Counted from the first letter of the stretch, positions 9,023-17,907 are shown. The stretch is 64,000 bases of DNA from JAAYZM01 sp964510785 (GCA_964510785.1 CAZECM010000001.1:84246-148245); one strand, 5' to 3'. Made by a program: numbers and translations. Notes: generated by a model from the letters alone, not told the origin.

Positions 9023-9115
9023 GGTCTCGCCCTGCTGCTGGTTTCGGGTGCGGGCCCGATCGTGTCACACCGAGCCGTCCCGGGCCTTCATGCCCCTCTC
9101 CCGTGGGCGCGTCGA

Positions 9116-9156
9116 CGTGAAGACTTGTCGCCCTGCCAGGGCCACAAGTCTTCACG
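9116..9156. terminator. Family C 41-bp palindrome
   Basis: Arms CGTGAAGACTTGT (9116-9128) and ACAAGTCTTCACG (9144-9156) are perfect inverted repeats, and the 15 nt between them (GCCCTGCCAGGGC core) can pair further. The element lies 22 bases after the stop codon at 9178 and is repeated with small changes at 55021-55060. It probably terminates the sigma-factor operon. No T-run is present, so it may act as a stabilising or REP-like element instead. Confidence 0.65.
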
Positions 9157-9177
9157 CTCCCGCTGGCCGACGTGTGA

Positions 9178-10671
9178 CTAGCCCGGGAGCGGTTCGCTTA
9201 CGGGGGCCCACGAGAAGTCGAGATCGAGCCAGTCGGCATCGGCGCCGTCCTGCAGCCCCGGCATCAGGACGCGCGGCGACCCGCCCGCCGGGTCGAGCAC
9301 CCGCAGCCAGCCCGCGGGGGTGTCGAACGCCAGGTTCGACACGAGGAAAACCTCGCCAGTCTCGGCACGCACGTCGAAGGTCTCGAATGCCGCGCCGTCA
9401 GGCTGGTAGAGCAGCCGGAACTCGGCGCCGTCCCACGCGTAGACCCCCACGCTGGAGGGGTCGTAGCCCTCGGGGCCGCCGTTGTCGAGCGCGTTGAGCA
9501 CCACCTCGCCGTCCGACAGGTGCGCACCGCCACCGCTCTGGACCACGGGGACCCCCTCGGTGATCGCGAGCACCAGCTCGACCTCACCCGTCACCGCGTC
9601 GAACCGGTAGTACCCCGGCTCCGCGTCGGGGTCCACGACAGGCCCGTAGCGGCGGTCCGCGTTCTCGCACAGCGCGAGGAGGGACTCGGCGTCGAACCAC
9701 GCGACCAGGTCGCACCGCTTGTCGGGCAGGTCGAGCACGGGTGTCGCGGCCGACGGGTCCCCGGTGTCGAGGGTTCCGATCGTGCGACCGTCGTCGTCGG
9801 CGATGTACGCGAGGCGGCGCCCGCTCGGGTCCAGCGTGCCGGGCCACGACCAGCCGCCGGGAAGCTCCGCGAGCACGGAGACCTCGCCGCTCGCCGTCCA
9901 CCCGACCAGGGCGTTGTCCTCCGCCTCGACGGCATACTCGCGGAACAGGTGCCGGCCGTCGGCGGTCAGGCCCAGGTAGTGACCCGCGTTCCCGAGCGGC
10001 CCCGAGCCCCACCCCGCGCCGAGCCCTTCGAGCGTGCCCGTGCCGATGTCGAGCAGCGCCCAGGTCACGTCGGTCCAGGCGGGTTGACCGTTCTCGTCGA
10101 CGTCGATCTGCCTCACGAGCGCTCGCGGTTCGCCCACCTCCCACCGGACCACCTCGAGGAGCACGTCGTCGGGCAGGCGGGACACGAGGTAGAGCCCGCC
10201 GTCCGGCGAGGACAGGTACACGGCGCTGCCGGCTGTGACGCGGCTGTCGTCGGCGGCGAAGCGCGAGGGCCGCATGCTCGACAACGCCCAGCCCGGCTCG
10301 ACGAGGTCGAGCCAGCCCTCCGGCAGCGCCTCGGCCTCGGGCAGTACGTCGCCGGGGGTGGGATCGGGGGAGGGCGTCGGGGACGACGACGGCGAGGGGC
10401 CCGGCGTCGGCGCCTCCTCGGTCGGGCTCGGGGCGGGCGACACGGCCGGCTCGGGTCGCTCGAGCTGTCCGAGCCCGAACCACACGGCCGCACCGACGAG
10501 GCCGACGGCGGGCAGCGCCACGAGTGTCGTCACCGTGTGCCGGATCGCCCGCCTGCGCCGGGTGCGCCCCACGACGGCGCGCAGCTCGCCCGCGGTGAGA
10601 TCCACACCGGTGAGGCGGGACTCGTCGGCGGCGATCTCCGCGTGCATCACCTCGGACAGGTCATGAGCCAC
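9178..10671 (-). CDS. Membrane protein with propeller ectodomain, sigma partner
   Basis: A 497-residue protein with a short cytoplasmic N-terminus (residues 1-44, starting MAHDLSEVMHAEIAADES), one transmembrane helix (about 44-68), a Pro/Ser/Thr-rich stalk (about 75-108) and a large extracellular part. That part has repeated GxxLYLVSRLPDDVLLEV, DGRTIGTLDTGDPS and ARVYA-like units that suggest a beta-propeller. It overlaps the ECF sigma gene by 11 bases, which is the classical position of an anti-sigma factor. The N-terminal segment is the likely sigma-binding part, but the zinc anti-sigma motif (HxxxCxxC) is absent. It could therefore be a non-canonical anti-sigma or simply a co-regulated surface protein. 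Confidence 0.7.
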   Translation of the reverse strand: MAHDLSEVMHAEIAADESRLTGVDLTAGELRAVVGRTRRRRAIRHTVTTLVALPAVGLVGAAVWFGLGQLERPEPAVSPAPSPTEEAPTPGPSPSSSPTPSPDPTPGDVLPEAEALPEGWLDLVEPGWALSSMRPSRFAADDSRVTAGSAVYLSSPDGGLYLVSRLPDDVLLEVVRWEVGEPRALVRQIDVDENGQPAWTDVTWALLDIGTGTLEGLGAGWGSGPLGNAGHYLGLTADGRHLFREYAVEAEDNALVGWTASGEVSVLAELPGGWSWPGTLDPSGRRLAYIADDDGRTIGTLDTGDPSAATPVLDLPDKRCDLVAWFDAESLLALCENADRRYGPVVDPDAEPGYYRFDAVTGEVELVLAITEGVPVVQSGGGAHLSDGEVVLNALDNGGPEGYDPSSVGVYAWDGAEFRLLYQPDGAAFETFDVRAETGEVFLVSNLAFDTPAGWLRVLDPAGGSPRVLMPGLQDGADADWLDLDFSWAPVSEPLPG

Positions 10672-11224
10672 GGCGCACCCCCTTGGTGCTGATGCGTACG
10701 ACGTGCGGCTCCTCGGTGGCCGCAGTCGTGCCGAGCGCGGCGTTGAGGGCCGCGACGCCGTCGGACAGGTACCGCTTCACCGCGCCCTCGCTGAGGCCGA
10801 GCACGCGGGCGGTCTCCCGCGTGGAGAGGTCCTCGACGTGCCGCAGCACGACGCACGCGCGCTGGCGTGGGCTCAGCGTGGCGAGCGCCGTCTTGAGAGG
10901 GGTGCTCAGGCCGAGTGCGGCGACGTCCGCGCCGTCGGCCACCCCGACACGTCCGCCGTCGGGCAACGCCGCCACGAGGGCAGTGCGCTCGCGGGCCTTG
11001 CGCCTCGTCGCGTCGATGAACCGCGACGCGACGGCGCGGCGCACGTAGTGCTCGGCCTCGCCGATCGAGGCGAACTTCGCCCGTGCGGAGAAGCTCGTCA
11101 CGAGGGCGTCCTGGACGAGGTCCTCCGCCTCGGCGAGCGAACCCGCGAGGAGCATCGCGTGCGCGACGAGAGAGCGGTAGCGTTCGCGCGCCACGAGCTC
11201 GAGCATCGGTTCCCAGCGGCTCAT
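10661..11224 (-). CDS. ECF RNA polymerase sigma factor
   Basis: A 187-residue extracytoplasmic-function sigma factor directing RNA polymerase to a dedicated promoter set. Region 2 lies at residues 15-75 (AEAEDLVQDALVTSF binds the -10 element and core). Region 4 lies at 118-165 (LSPRQRACVVLRHVEDLS, then GLSEGAVKRYLSDGVAAL as the -35 helix-turn-helix). The form resembles the actinobacterial SigE/SigM-like group. The frame stays open far upstream, but that part is arginine-rich non-protein sequence. The ATG at 11224 gives a normal family length. The stop codon overlaps the start of the membrane partner, so both are translated together. Confidence 0.9.
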   Translation of the reverse strand: MSRWEPMLELVARERYRSLVAHAMLLAGSLAEAEDLVQDALVTSFSARAKFASIGEAEHYVRRAVASRFIDATRRKARERTALVAALPDGGRVGVADGADVAALGLSTPLKTALATLSPRQRACVVLRHVEDLSTRETARVLGLSEGAVKRYLSDGVAALNAALGTTAATEEPHVVRISTKGVRRGS

Positions 11225-11412
11225 CGGTCCGCCTCGGGTTGCCCGACGACGCCAGCCCAGGTGCTGTCCCACGTGGGGCGACCGACGGCGCGCGCGTGGT
11301 TGCCGCACCGCCGCGCCGAACCGCACCCGTGCTGCACGCACCCACCTCCGATCGGGCAAAGCCTGCCAGCAGAACGTCGCCCGGCGCCGATCGGTTGTGG
11401 CTGCGTGAGACT

Positions 11413-11844
11413 TCACCCGATCGCGTGGGGCTCGGCGGACATCGCATCCAGGTCGCGCACGGCGTACCGGTGGTGCTCCCACGCCTCCTCGAGGATCGTG
11501 TGGAGACAGGAGCGTACGGTCACCCGGTGGCTGCTCGACCACGGGTTCGTGCGTGGCTCGTCGAGCTCCTCGGGCGTGACGGTGGCGAGGAAGTCGCGCA
11601 CCATCGCGACTCGTTCCGCGAGCACCTCGGCGTAGGGCGGGGTGGTGGTGACGAAGGCCGACATGTCCACGCCCTCGGCCGCGGCGTCGGCATTGGCCTG
11701 ACCCAGCGGGTGGTACGGCGGCGCGACCCCCTGGATCGCCTTGCGGAGCCACACGTCGACCGCGACGAACCGCGCGCCCGTCAGGTCCGTCCTGTCGAAC
11801 GGGGCACCCTTCAGATCGTCGGACCGGCTGAAGCTCGCTGCCAT
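11413..11844 (-). CDS. DinB-family protein
   Basis: A 143-residue protein with the DinB/YfiT-like four-helix fold: the segment MVRDFLATVTPEELDEPR, a conserved His in WSSSHRV, and the C-terminal ILEEAWEHHRYAVRDLD characteristic of actinobacterial DinB_2 proteins. The N-terminus DLKGAPFDRTDLTGARF resembles the short pentapeptide-like lead found in these proteins. Family members bind a metal through three His residues and some are thiol-dependent transferases; here the partner thiol is unknown. The ATG at 11844 is preceded by GAGGAG; an upstream ATG would add 15 residues without a better site. It is monocistronic and divergent from the Dabb gene. Confidence 0.75.
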   Translation of the reverse strand: MAASFSRSDDLKGAPFDRTDLTGARFVAVDVWLRKAIQGVAPPYHPLGQANADAAAEGVDMSAFVTTTPPYAEVLAERVAMVRDFLATVTPEELDEPRTNPWSSSHRVTVRSCLHTILEEAWEHHRYAVRDLDAMSAEPHAIG

Positions 11845-11936
11845 GCGCTCCTCCTCGAGAGACCTCGACCGTCGGCCGAGTCTCCTCACCCTGGCACGAG
11901 CCCCTGACAGCGGGACGGCGCGGATAGGGTGGCTGG

Positions 11937-12233
11937 ATGATTCGCCACACCGTCGCCTTCAGCCTCCGGCACGCTCCCGGCTCCGACGCAGAGCACGACT
12001 TCCTGACGACCGGCCCGGCGTTGCTGCGCCAGATCCCCGGCGTCGAGGACTTCACGGTGTCGCGGCAGGTCAGCCCGAAGAGCACCTACCTTTTCCAGTT
12101 TGCGATGTCCTTCGCGAGCGAGGAGGCGTACGCGGCGTACAACGATCACCCGGACCACCGCAGCTTCGTCGCGACGCGCTGGGACGCCGAGGTCACCGAG
12201 TTCGAAGAGCTCGACTTCGTCGACTACTCCTGA
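11937..12233 (+). CDS. Dabb (stress-response dimeric alpha-beta barrel) protein
   Basis: A 98-residue protein that covers one Dabb domain. It starts IRHTVAFSLRH, has the ferredoxin-like pattern of beta strands, and includes HPDHRSFVATRW before the last helix. Proteins of this kind form dimeric barrels and appear in stress response or as small lyases and monooxygenases. The catalytic role, if any, cannot be read from the sequence. It lies alone on the plus strand, 93 bases from the divergent DinB gene; the two may share a control region, but no operator was seen. Confidence 0.8.
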   Translation: MIRHTVAFSLRHAPGSDAEHDFLTTGPALLRQIPGVEDFTVSRQVSPKSTYLFQFAMSFASEEAYAAYNDHPDHRSFVATRWDAEVTEFEELDFVDYS

Positions 12234-12270
12234 GGCCCGCTCAGTCCTCGCAGACCGACCCCCGGGCTCG

Positions 12271-12753
12271 TCAGGCCGAGACCGGCAGAGCGTCGGCGAA
12301 CTGCGCCGCCTTGTCACGCCAGGTGGGCTCGAGCGGGCCCTTGAGGCCGCTGACGTACACCCGGCTGGCGGCGACCCGCGACAAGCCCCTGGCATCCAGC
12401 GCGTCGACCATCAGCGGCAGCACCCGGTTGATCCGTTCGGCTTCCTCGTCGTTGGGCACGGCGCCGGTCTTGCGGTCCGGCCGTGGGGCCATCTCCGTGG
12501 TGAGCACGGCGTACGGGGTCCCCGCGGGCAGGTCGAGCTCGTCGAGGAACCGGCGCATCGCGCCGAGCGGCTTGCCGAAGCGTCCCGGGGCGCTGAAGAC
12601 GTAGAGGTCGGCCTTCGGCGGGTGCTGCGGTGCGGTCTTCGCGATGTGGTGCACGTGGACCGTGGCGCCGCGGGCGGTCAGCTGATCTTTCACATGTGCC
12701 GCCACGGCGGTGCCGTTGCCGAACTTCGATGCGTGCAGGTAGACGATGTCCAT
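12271..12753 (-). CDS. Flavodoxin-like protein
   Basis: A 160-residue protein beginning MDIVYLHASKFGNGTAVAAHV. It has the flavodoxin beta strand and the phosphate-binding loop position (SKFGNGTA replaces the usual T/S-x-T-G-x-T). The second FMN-contact region is DLYVFSAPGRFGKPLGAMRRF. It probably binds FMN and acts in electron transfer or as a quinone or nitro reductase-like protein in the cytoplasm. Length is normal for a flavodoxin. Its 3' end faces the end of the Dabb gene. A short gap of 95 bases separates it from the GH31 gene, with no obvious co-regulation. Confidence 0.75.
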   Translation of the reverse strand: MDIVYLHASKFGNGTAVAAHVKDQLTARGATVHVHHIAKTAPQHPPKADLYVFSAPGRFGKPLGAMRRFLDELDLPAGTPYAVLTTEMAPRPDRKTGAVPNDEEAERINRVLPLMVDALDARGLSRVAASRVYVSGLKGPLEPTWRDKAAQFADALPVSA

Positions 12754-12847
12754 GGTTGCCCCTTCCTGGCACCACCATGGTTTCGCCCCACGGCACCCGC
12801 CACCACGGATGTAGGGCCCACTCCGACCACGCTTCTGCGCCGACCGC

Positions 12848-15145
12848 TCAGACCTGGAAGGTCTCCCGCAGCGCCGCCCAGCGCTCCTCGCGGCAGTACA
12901 CCGGGACCACGGTCAGCGGCACCTCGCGAGCCACCACCTGGCCGCCGTCGTGCACCTCGCCGTTCCACACGTCGACCCAGCGACCCTCGGGCAGGTACGT
13001 CTCCCACGAGGAGGCCCCGCCAGCCGTGACGGGGTGCACGAGCAGGTCGTCGCCGAGCAGGAACTCGCCCGGCCAGTCCCACGCCCGCGCGTCGGCGGGC
13101 CAGTCGAAGAACAGCCCGCGCATGAGCGGCCGGTCGCTCGCGATGGTGCGGCGGGCCTGCTCGGCGAGGTAGGGCACGAGCCGCTCGCGCAGGCGCGCGA
13201 TCGAGCGGAACTGGTCCACCACCTCGGGCGCGGAGTGCGTCGCGGCGACGTGCCACGGGGTCCGGTCGCGCAGGGGGCGCTGGTGGTGGTTGAACTCGGA
13301 GTGGTACTGCATGATCGGCATGAACGCCGCCGCCGCGGCCGCCCGGACGTAGAGCTCTGGCTCGGGGACGGGCCCGGAGAAGCCGCCGAGATCCCAGCCC
13401 CAGTAGACGATCCCGCTCGCGCTCGCGGTGATGCCCGCGGTCACCGAGTTGCGGAACGCCTGCCACGTGGAGCTCTCGTCACCGGCCCAGAAGATGCCGT
13501 GCGCCTGCGAACCCGTGAAGCCCGCCCGCGAGAACGTCACCGGCGCCTTGCCCGCCGAGCGCAGCAGGTCACCGAACGCCCGCGCGTAGTGCACGGGGTA
13601 GAGGTTGTTGTCCTCGTCGCCGCGGCGCCCGTCGCCGAAGCGCAGCTCGTCACCCCACGCGTGCTCGCCGCCGTCGGTCTTGAAGCCGTCGACGTCGAGG
13701 TCCTCGACCAGGTAGCGCCGCTTGGCCGTCCACCAGTCCCGCCCGGCCTGCGTCGACAGGTCCGCCATGAGCGCCTGCGGGAACCACCAGCCGCGGTTGT
13801 GGTACGTCGAGCCGTCGCCCTCGCGCACCGCGAAGCCGCCCTCGACCATCGCCCGGCCGTCGGCGAGCACCTGCGAGTCGTGCGGCACGTCCGGCCCGAG
13901 GTCGAACTCCGTCTTCTGCAGCGGGATCTGCCACAGCAGCACCTTGATGCCGCGCGCGTGGAGCTCGTCGATCATCGCCTTCGGGTCCGGCCACGCGCCG
14001 TCCGCCGGGTACGTGAAGTCGCTCGCGCCGTGGGCTGCGCCGTCGGGCGTGACCTCGTACTGCGCGTCCCGGAAGATCGTGATGCCCTCCTCGTCGCTCC
14101 ACGCCTCGATGACGATCGCCCCCACGGGGATGTCGAGGTCCCGGTGGGCGTCCATGCGCTCCACGACGAGCGCCTGCGTGTTCCACTCGTTGCCCGAGGC
14201 CCACAGCCGGAACACCCACTCGGGGAGCTCCTCGGCGCGCCCCACCTCGTCGCCGAACGCGGCGAGCACCTCGTGCGGGGCGCCGGAGTAGAGGGCGAGC
14301 TCGAGCCGTTCGTGCGGCGCGCCACCGAGGGCGGCCTCGACGACGACGGCGTCCGGCGTGCTGGCCCCCACGTCGAACCAGGTGCGCCGCGAGGTGCGGA
14401 CGTGGAAGCCCCAGCCGTCGCCACCCACCACGTGGGCGAACGGCATGGGCAGGTACGTGCGGCCGTGCTCGCCCTGCGACTTGTACTGCTCGAAGACGAC
14501 GGCGTCCAGGGCTCGGCCGCGCTGGTCCACGGCGTCGAAGCGCTCGCCGAAGCCGACCACGTGCTCGGCCGGGTCGAGCCGCAGCGCGAAACGCACGCGG
14601 TGCACGCCGTCCGCGTCGCGGAGCCACGCGACGGGCCCCGGGACGAGCCGCTCGCCGAGGGTGTCCGCGCCGTCGAGAACGAGCTCGCCGCCGTCGCTGA
14701 TCCACTCGGCCGCCGAGACCTCGAACCACTCGCTCGCCGACGACGACGCGCCGGGGGCACCCTCGGCGAGGAAGCGGTAGCGGTAGGAGCGGCCCGCCTC
14801 GAGGACGGGAGTCTCGACGGACCAGCCGCCGTCGGCCCCTGCGACCGCGGCCTGCGCCTCGGCGAGGTGGCCGTCCCCGCCGGCGAGCGCGGCGGCGTCA
14901 GCGGCGGAGACCTGCGCGGGGGCGAGGGGGAGCGTCGTCGTCGTGCCGGAGGTCTCGTCGACCCACTCGCACGTGACGGCGGTGACGCCGTCGGTGGCGA
15001 CGACGCCCAGGCGGGCCGCCGTGCCGGCCTCGGGTCGCAGCGGGATGCGCTGGTCCGGGGAGGCCGCGTAGGGATGGCCCGTGCCGCTCGGGCGGTGCAC
15101 GACGGCGGGAGAATGCACGACGGCGGGCTGGATCGGGGGTGTCAT
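12848..15145 (-). CDS. Glycoside hydrolase family 31 enzyme
   Basis: A 765-residue intracellular alpha-glycosidase of GH31. The nucleophile Asp lies in FKTDGGEHAWG (about residue 490) and the acid/base Asp in FWAGDESSTW (about 555). The N-terminal beta-sandwich and the HxR-type sugar contacts of the barrel precede them, and LMRGLFFDWP marks the end of the barrel. The TDGGE form differs from the TDFGE of YicI-type alpha-xylosidases, so the substrate could be an alpha-glucoside or an unusual linkage. The ATG at 15145 is one base past the stop of the GH15 gene, so both are coupled as the last genes of the ROK operon. No signal peptide is present, so it acts on imported oligosaccharides. Confidence 0.88.
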   Translation of the reverse strand: MTPPIQPAVVHSPAVVHRPSGTGHPYAASPDQRIPLRPEAGTAARLGVVATDGVTAVTCEWVDETSGTTTTLPLAPAQVSAADAAALAGGDGHLAEAQAAVAGADGGWSVETPVLEAGRSYRYRFLAEGAPGASSSASEWFEVSAAEWISDGGELVLDGADTLGERLVPGPVAWLRDADGVHRVRFALRLDPAEHVVGFGERFDAVDQRGRALDAVVFEQYKSQGEHGRTYLPMPFAHVVGGDGWGFHVRTSRRTWFDVGASTPDAVVVEAALGGAPHERLELALYSGAPHEVLAAFGDEVGRAEELPEWVFRLWASGNEWNTQALVVERMDAHRDLDIPVGAIVIEAWSDEEGITIFRDAQYEVTPDGAAHGASDFTYPADGAWPDPKAMIDELHARGIKVLLWQIPLQKTEFDLGPDVPHDSQVLADGRAMVEGGFAVREGDGSTYHNRGWWFPQALMADLSTQAGRDWWTAKRRYLVEDLDVDGFKTDGGEHAWGDELRFGDGRRGDEDNNLYPVHYARAFGDLLRSAGKAPVTFSRAGFTGSQAHGIFWAGDESSTWQAFRNSVTAGITASASGIVYWGWDLGGFSGPVPEPELYVRAAAAAAFMPIMQYHSEFNHHQRPLRDRTPWHVAATHSAPEVVDQFRSIARLRERLVPYLAEQARRTIASDRPLMRGLFFDWPADARAWDWPGEFLLGDDLLVHPVTAGGASSWETYLPEGRWVDVWNGEVHDGGQVVAREVPLTVVPVYCREERWAALRETFQV

Positions 15146-15146
15146 C

Positions 15147-16403
15147 TCATCGCTCCTGGGGAAGAAGGTTGAGCTCGTCGGCGAGCACGAGGAACATGCC
15201 GTGAGACCACAGCAGCGGCTGGGCGACAGGCCCCCAGCGGTCGAGCCACTCCTGGCGGTGCTCGGGCGCGAGGAGGTGGCCGGGGACCTGTTCGGGCAGC
15301 TCGCCGGTGGCGTCGGCCTGGGCGGCGGCCCAGCGCAGGTGCTCGAGCGCGGCGGCGTGGTCGCCCGCGACGGCGCGGTTCCAACCGAGGAAGCACGACA
15401 GCAGGGGCCAACGGCCACCACCGTAGAAGACGTCGGCGCGGAAGCGGTAGACACCGCCCTCGACGTCGAGGTCCGCGCTGATCGCGTCGAGGGTCGCGGT
15501 CGCGAGCGGCGAGCCGAGCTCCGCGAGCCCGAAGGGGACCACGCAGGACGCGAGCGAGGCATCCACGGTGTCCGCCCCGAACCACTTGGCGAGGTGCCGC
15601 GCGTCCGAGCGCGGGACCGCTGCAGAGTCAGGGGCTGCGGCAGAGCCGCCGGCGGACGCCGTCGTCGGCGAAGACTCGGGAGCGCGACCCGAGGTGAGGC
15701 CCTCCGCGAGGACGAGCTCGCGGACCTGGGCGGCGGTCGCGAGGGCGAGCTCGGCGCGGGCGGGGTCGAGGAGCCCGGCGTCGGCGGCGGCGCGCAGGCC
15801 ACCGTAGATCGCGCCGAGAGTCGAGGTGTGACGGTGCTCGTCGTGCTCTTCCCACCAGTCGAAGCACGGCAGGTCCCACGAGGCGGCGAGGTAGTCGACG
15901 GCCGTCGCGGCGCCCGCGCGCCACGGCTCGGGGTCGAGGCCGTGGCGGGTCACGTGCGTCGCGAGCGCCCACAGCCACGTGCCGTAGCCGTCGGTCTGGA
16001 AGTTCCACCAGTGGTCGTCGCCCTCGCGGCCGTCGAGCGTGAAGCGGCACGGCAAGAGCTGGTCGTGGGTGGGGGTCTCGCCGCGCTCGCGGACGGTGCG
16101 CAAGTTCGCGACGAGCTCGGTGCGGTCGGTCAGGACCGTGGCCGCCCAGGTGTGGAAACCGTTCGCGCTCTCGAGGTCGCCCCAGCGCGAGACACCCTCG
16201 GCGATGAACGCGCCGTCGCGGAACCAGGAGTAGCCCTGGTAGGCGGAGAACGTGGGCGAGGCGGGGTACGCACCGCCCGCGTCCTGGTGCTCGAGGATCA
16301 CCGCGTGGGAGCGAGTCGCGAGCTCGGTGAGTCGCGCGCGCTCGCCGTCGGACAACAGGATGGTCGTGGCGGGGGCAGCGGCGGGCGCTGGAACGTCAGT
16401 CAT
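15147..16403 (-). CDS. GH15-like glucoamylase-family protein
   Basis: A 417-residue all-helical (alpha/alpha)6-barrel protein resembling GH15 glucoamylases and glucodextranases. FSAYQGYSWFRDGAFIAEG near residue 55 matches the family's substrate-binding W-x-R-D motif. The segments WWNFQTDGYGTWLWAL and LLWSHGMFLVLADELN complete the barrel. A proline- and alanine-rich lead and an inserted SSPTTASAGGSAAAP loop (about 268-285) are unusual. No secretion signal is seen. It would release glucose from an imported oligosaccharide together with the GH31 enzyme. The ATG at 16403 has AGGAAG upstream. A 14-bp hairpin separates it from the binding-protein gene, which could lower its expression relative to transport. 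Confidence 0.78.
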   Translation of the reverse strand: MTDVPAPAAAPATTILLSDGERARLTELATRSHAVILEHQDAGGAYPASPTFSAYQGYSWFRDGAFIAEGVSRWGDLESANGFHTWAATVLTDRTELVANLRTVRERGETPTHDQLLPCRFTLDGREGDDHWWNFQTDGYGTWLWALATHVTRHGLDPEPWRAGAATAVDYLAASWDLPCFDWWEEHDEHRHTSTLGAIYGGLRAAADAGLLDPARAELALATAAQVRELVLAEGLTSGRAPESSPTTASAGGSAAAPDSAAVPRSDARHLAKWFGADTVDASLASCVVPFGLAELGSPLATATLDAISADLDVEGGVYRFRADVFYGGGRWPLLSCFLGWNRAVAGDHAAALEHLRWAAAQADATGELPEQVPGHLLAPEHRQEWLDRWGPVAQPLLWSHGMFLVLADELNLLPQER

Positions 16404-16472
16404 GGGTACTTCCTGCAGAAGGGCCGCCCCGAGACGGGCGGATGGTGCGGGCCGCCCCGCCCACCCGTCCCG

Positions 16473-16540
16473 CGAGTTCGTCACTTCTGCGCGAGTTCGT
16501 GAGTCCGCACTCACGAACTCGCGACATTTTCACGAACTCG
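16473..16540. repeat. Family B nested hairpin repeat
   Basis: A perfect 14-bp stem with a CCGC loop (16491-16504 and 16509-16522) is flanked by an outer pair of shorter arms, CGAGTTCGT (16473-16481) and ACGAACTCG (16532-16540). It lies 48 bases downstream of the binding-protein stop codon. The same nested arrangement recurs at 62947-63014. It probably acts as an mRNA-stabilising or attenuating element between transporter and hydrolase genes. Confidence 0.7.
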
Positions 16541-16587
16541 GCGGGGCGGGGTGGGTGGGAGGGGCGGCCGGGGAGGGGAGGGGAGGG

Positions 16588-17907
16588 TCAGCCGAGGAGG
16601 GCGTTGACGCGGTCCTGGGCGTCGGTCAGGGCGTCCTCGACGGACTTGCGACCGGCGGCCGCGTTGCCGAGCTCCTCGGAGACGATGTCCTGCATCTCCT
16701 GCTGGGACTCGATCACGGGGGGCAGGGCGACGGAGGCGAGCGAGTCGAACACGGCCTGCCGGTTGGCGGGCGGCGTCACCTCGAGGTAGGGCGCGAGGAG
16801 CGACTCGTCAGCCACGGGCGGCAGCTCCCACGAGGCGGCCACGCGCAGCTCGGTGGACGCGTCCGAGCCCGTGAGGAACTCGATCCACTTCTGCGCCTCG
16901 ACCGGGTGCTCGCTGCGCGCGGACACCACCACGCCGTTGCCGAACATCGCGGAGGCGTTCTGGGTGTTGCCGGGCTCGACGGCGATGTCCCACTCGAAGT
17001 CGACGTCCGCCATGGCCCCGAACATCCAGATGCCCGTGGTCCACATCGCGAGCTTGCCCTCCTTGAAGAGGTTGGAGTCGAAGTCGGGCGTGCCCGCGCC
17101 GTCGGCCTCCGTGGGCATGGTCACGCCGGACTTCTCGACGAGCCACGTCGCGGCCTCGATGCCCGCGGGCGAGGCGAAGGTCGCCTCGGACTTGTCGGCG
17201 TTGAAGAACTCGCCGCCGGACTGCGCGAGCACCTTGTAGAACTCGTGGAACGAGACGGGCTGGTACATGCCCCAGACGCCGGCGTCCTTGTCGGTCAGCG
17301 CCTCCCCGGCCGTGCGCACGTCGTCCCACGTCCAGTCCGCCGTCGGCGTCGCGACGTTCGCCGCGTCGAAGAGGCTCTTGTTGTAGAAGAGGACCACGTT
17401 GGAGAAGGAGGCGGGCAAGCCGTACTGCGTGCCGTCGAGCTGGAACGCCTCGAGGAGGGCCGGCTTGTAGACGTCGCCCGGGATGTCCGAGAGCTCGCCG
17501 AGCACGCCGTTCGTGGCGTAGGTGACGAAGTTCTCGAAGTTGAGCTCGTAGGTGTCGGCCTCGGTGTTGCCCGCGACGGCCGTCTGGAGCTTCGTGAAGT
17601 AGTCGGCGTACGGGAGCGTCTCGACGGCCACCTTGATGCCAGGGTTCTCGGCCTCGAAGGCGGCGACCATGGCGGCGAGGGTCTCCTCCTGGCCGTCGTT
17701 GGACGAGAAGTTCATGTACGTGACCGTGACGTCCTCGGCCGCGGGGGCGTCGGTGGTCTCGGTGGTCGCATCGTCGCTCGGCGCGGGGTCCGAGGTGGGA
17801 TTCGTCGCGGACCCCTGCGTGCACGCGGCGAGCGCAAGGACGAGCGCGGCTCCCGTCGCGAGGAGTACCGGGCGACGACGACGGCGCGCGGTGGTGGACT
17901 GAGACAT
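16588..17907 (-). CDS. Sugar ABC transporter substrate-binding lipoprotein
   Basis: A 439-residue family 1 extracellular solute-binding protein of the CUT1 type. A basic N-terminus and hydrophobic helix lead to the lipobox LALAAC, with Cys29 as the lipidated residue after signal cleavage. An acidic Ser/Thr linker follows. The mature part contains typical family 1 segments such as GIKVAVETLPYADYFTKLQ, GLPASFSNVVLFYNKSLF and KLAMWTTGIWMFGAM. It captures the oligosaccharide at the outer membrane face and delivers it to the two permeases encoded upstream. It belongs to the ROK operon, 75 bases after the second permease gene. The ligand is unknown; the downstream GH15 and GH31 genes suggest an alpha-linked gluco-oligosaccharide. 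Confidence 0.9.
   Translation of the reverse strand: MSQSTTARRRRRPVLLATGAALVLALAACTQGSATNPTSDPAPSDDATTETTDAPAAEDVTVTYMNFSSNDGQEETLAAMVAAFEAENPGIKVAVETLPYADYFTKLQTAVAGNTEADTYELNFENFVTYATNGVLGELSDIPGDVYKPALLEAFQLDGTQYGLPASFSNVVLFYNKSLFDAANVATPTADWTWDDVRTAGEALTDKDAGVWGMYQPVSFHEFYKVLAQSGGEFFNADKSEATFASPAGIEAATWLVEKSGVTMPTEADGAGTPDFDSNLFKEGKLAMWTTGIWMFGAMADVDFEWDIAVEPGNTQNASAMFGNGVVVSARSEHPVEAQKWIEFLTGSDASTELRVAASWELPPVADESLLAPYLEVTPPANRQAVFDSLASVALPPVIESQQEMQDIVSEELGNAAAGRKSVEDALTDAQDRVNALLG

Noticed and set aside
10661..12085. Extended N-terminus of the ECF sigma gene
   Set aside because: The part above 11224 is low-complexity arginine sequence that overlaps the DinB gene; normal sigma length is reached from the ATG at 11224.
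12950..15172. Very long open frame on the plus strand opposite the GH31 gene
   Set aside because: It is an antisense product of GC-rich codon use: arginine/valine-rich, no domain, and the minus strand carries clear GH31 motifs.
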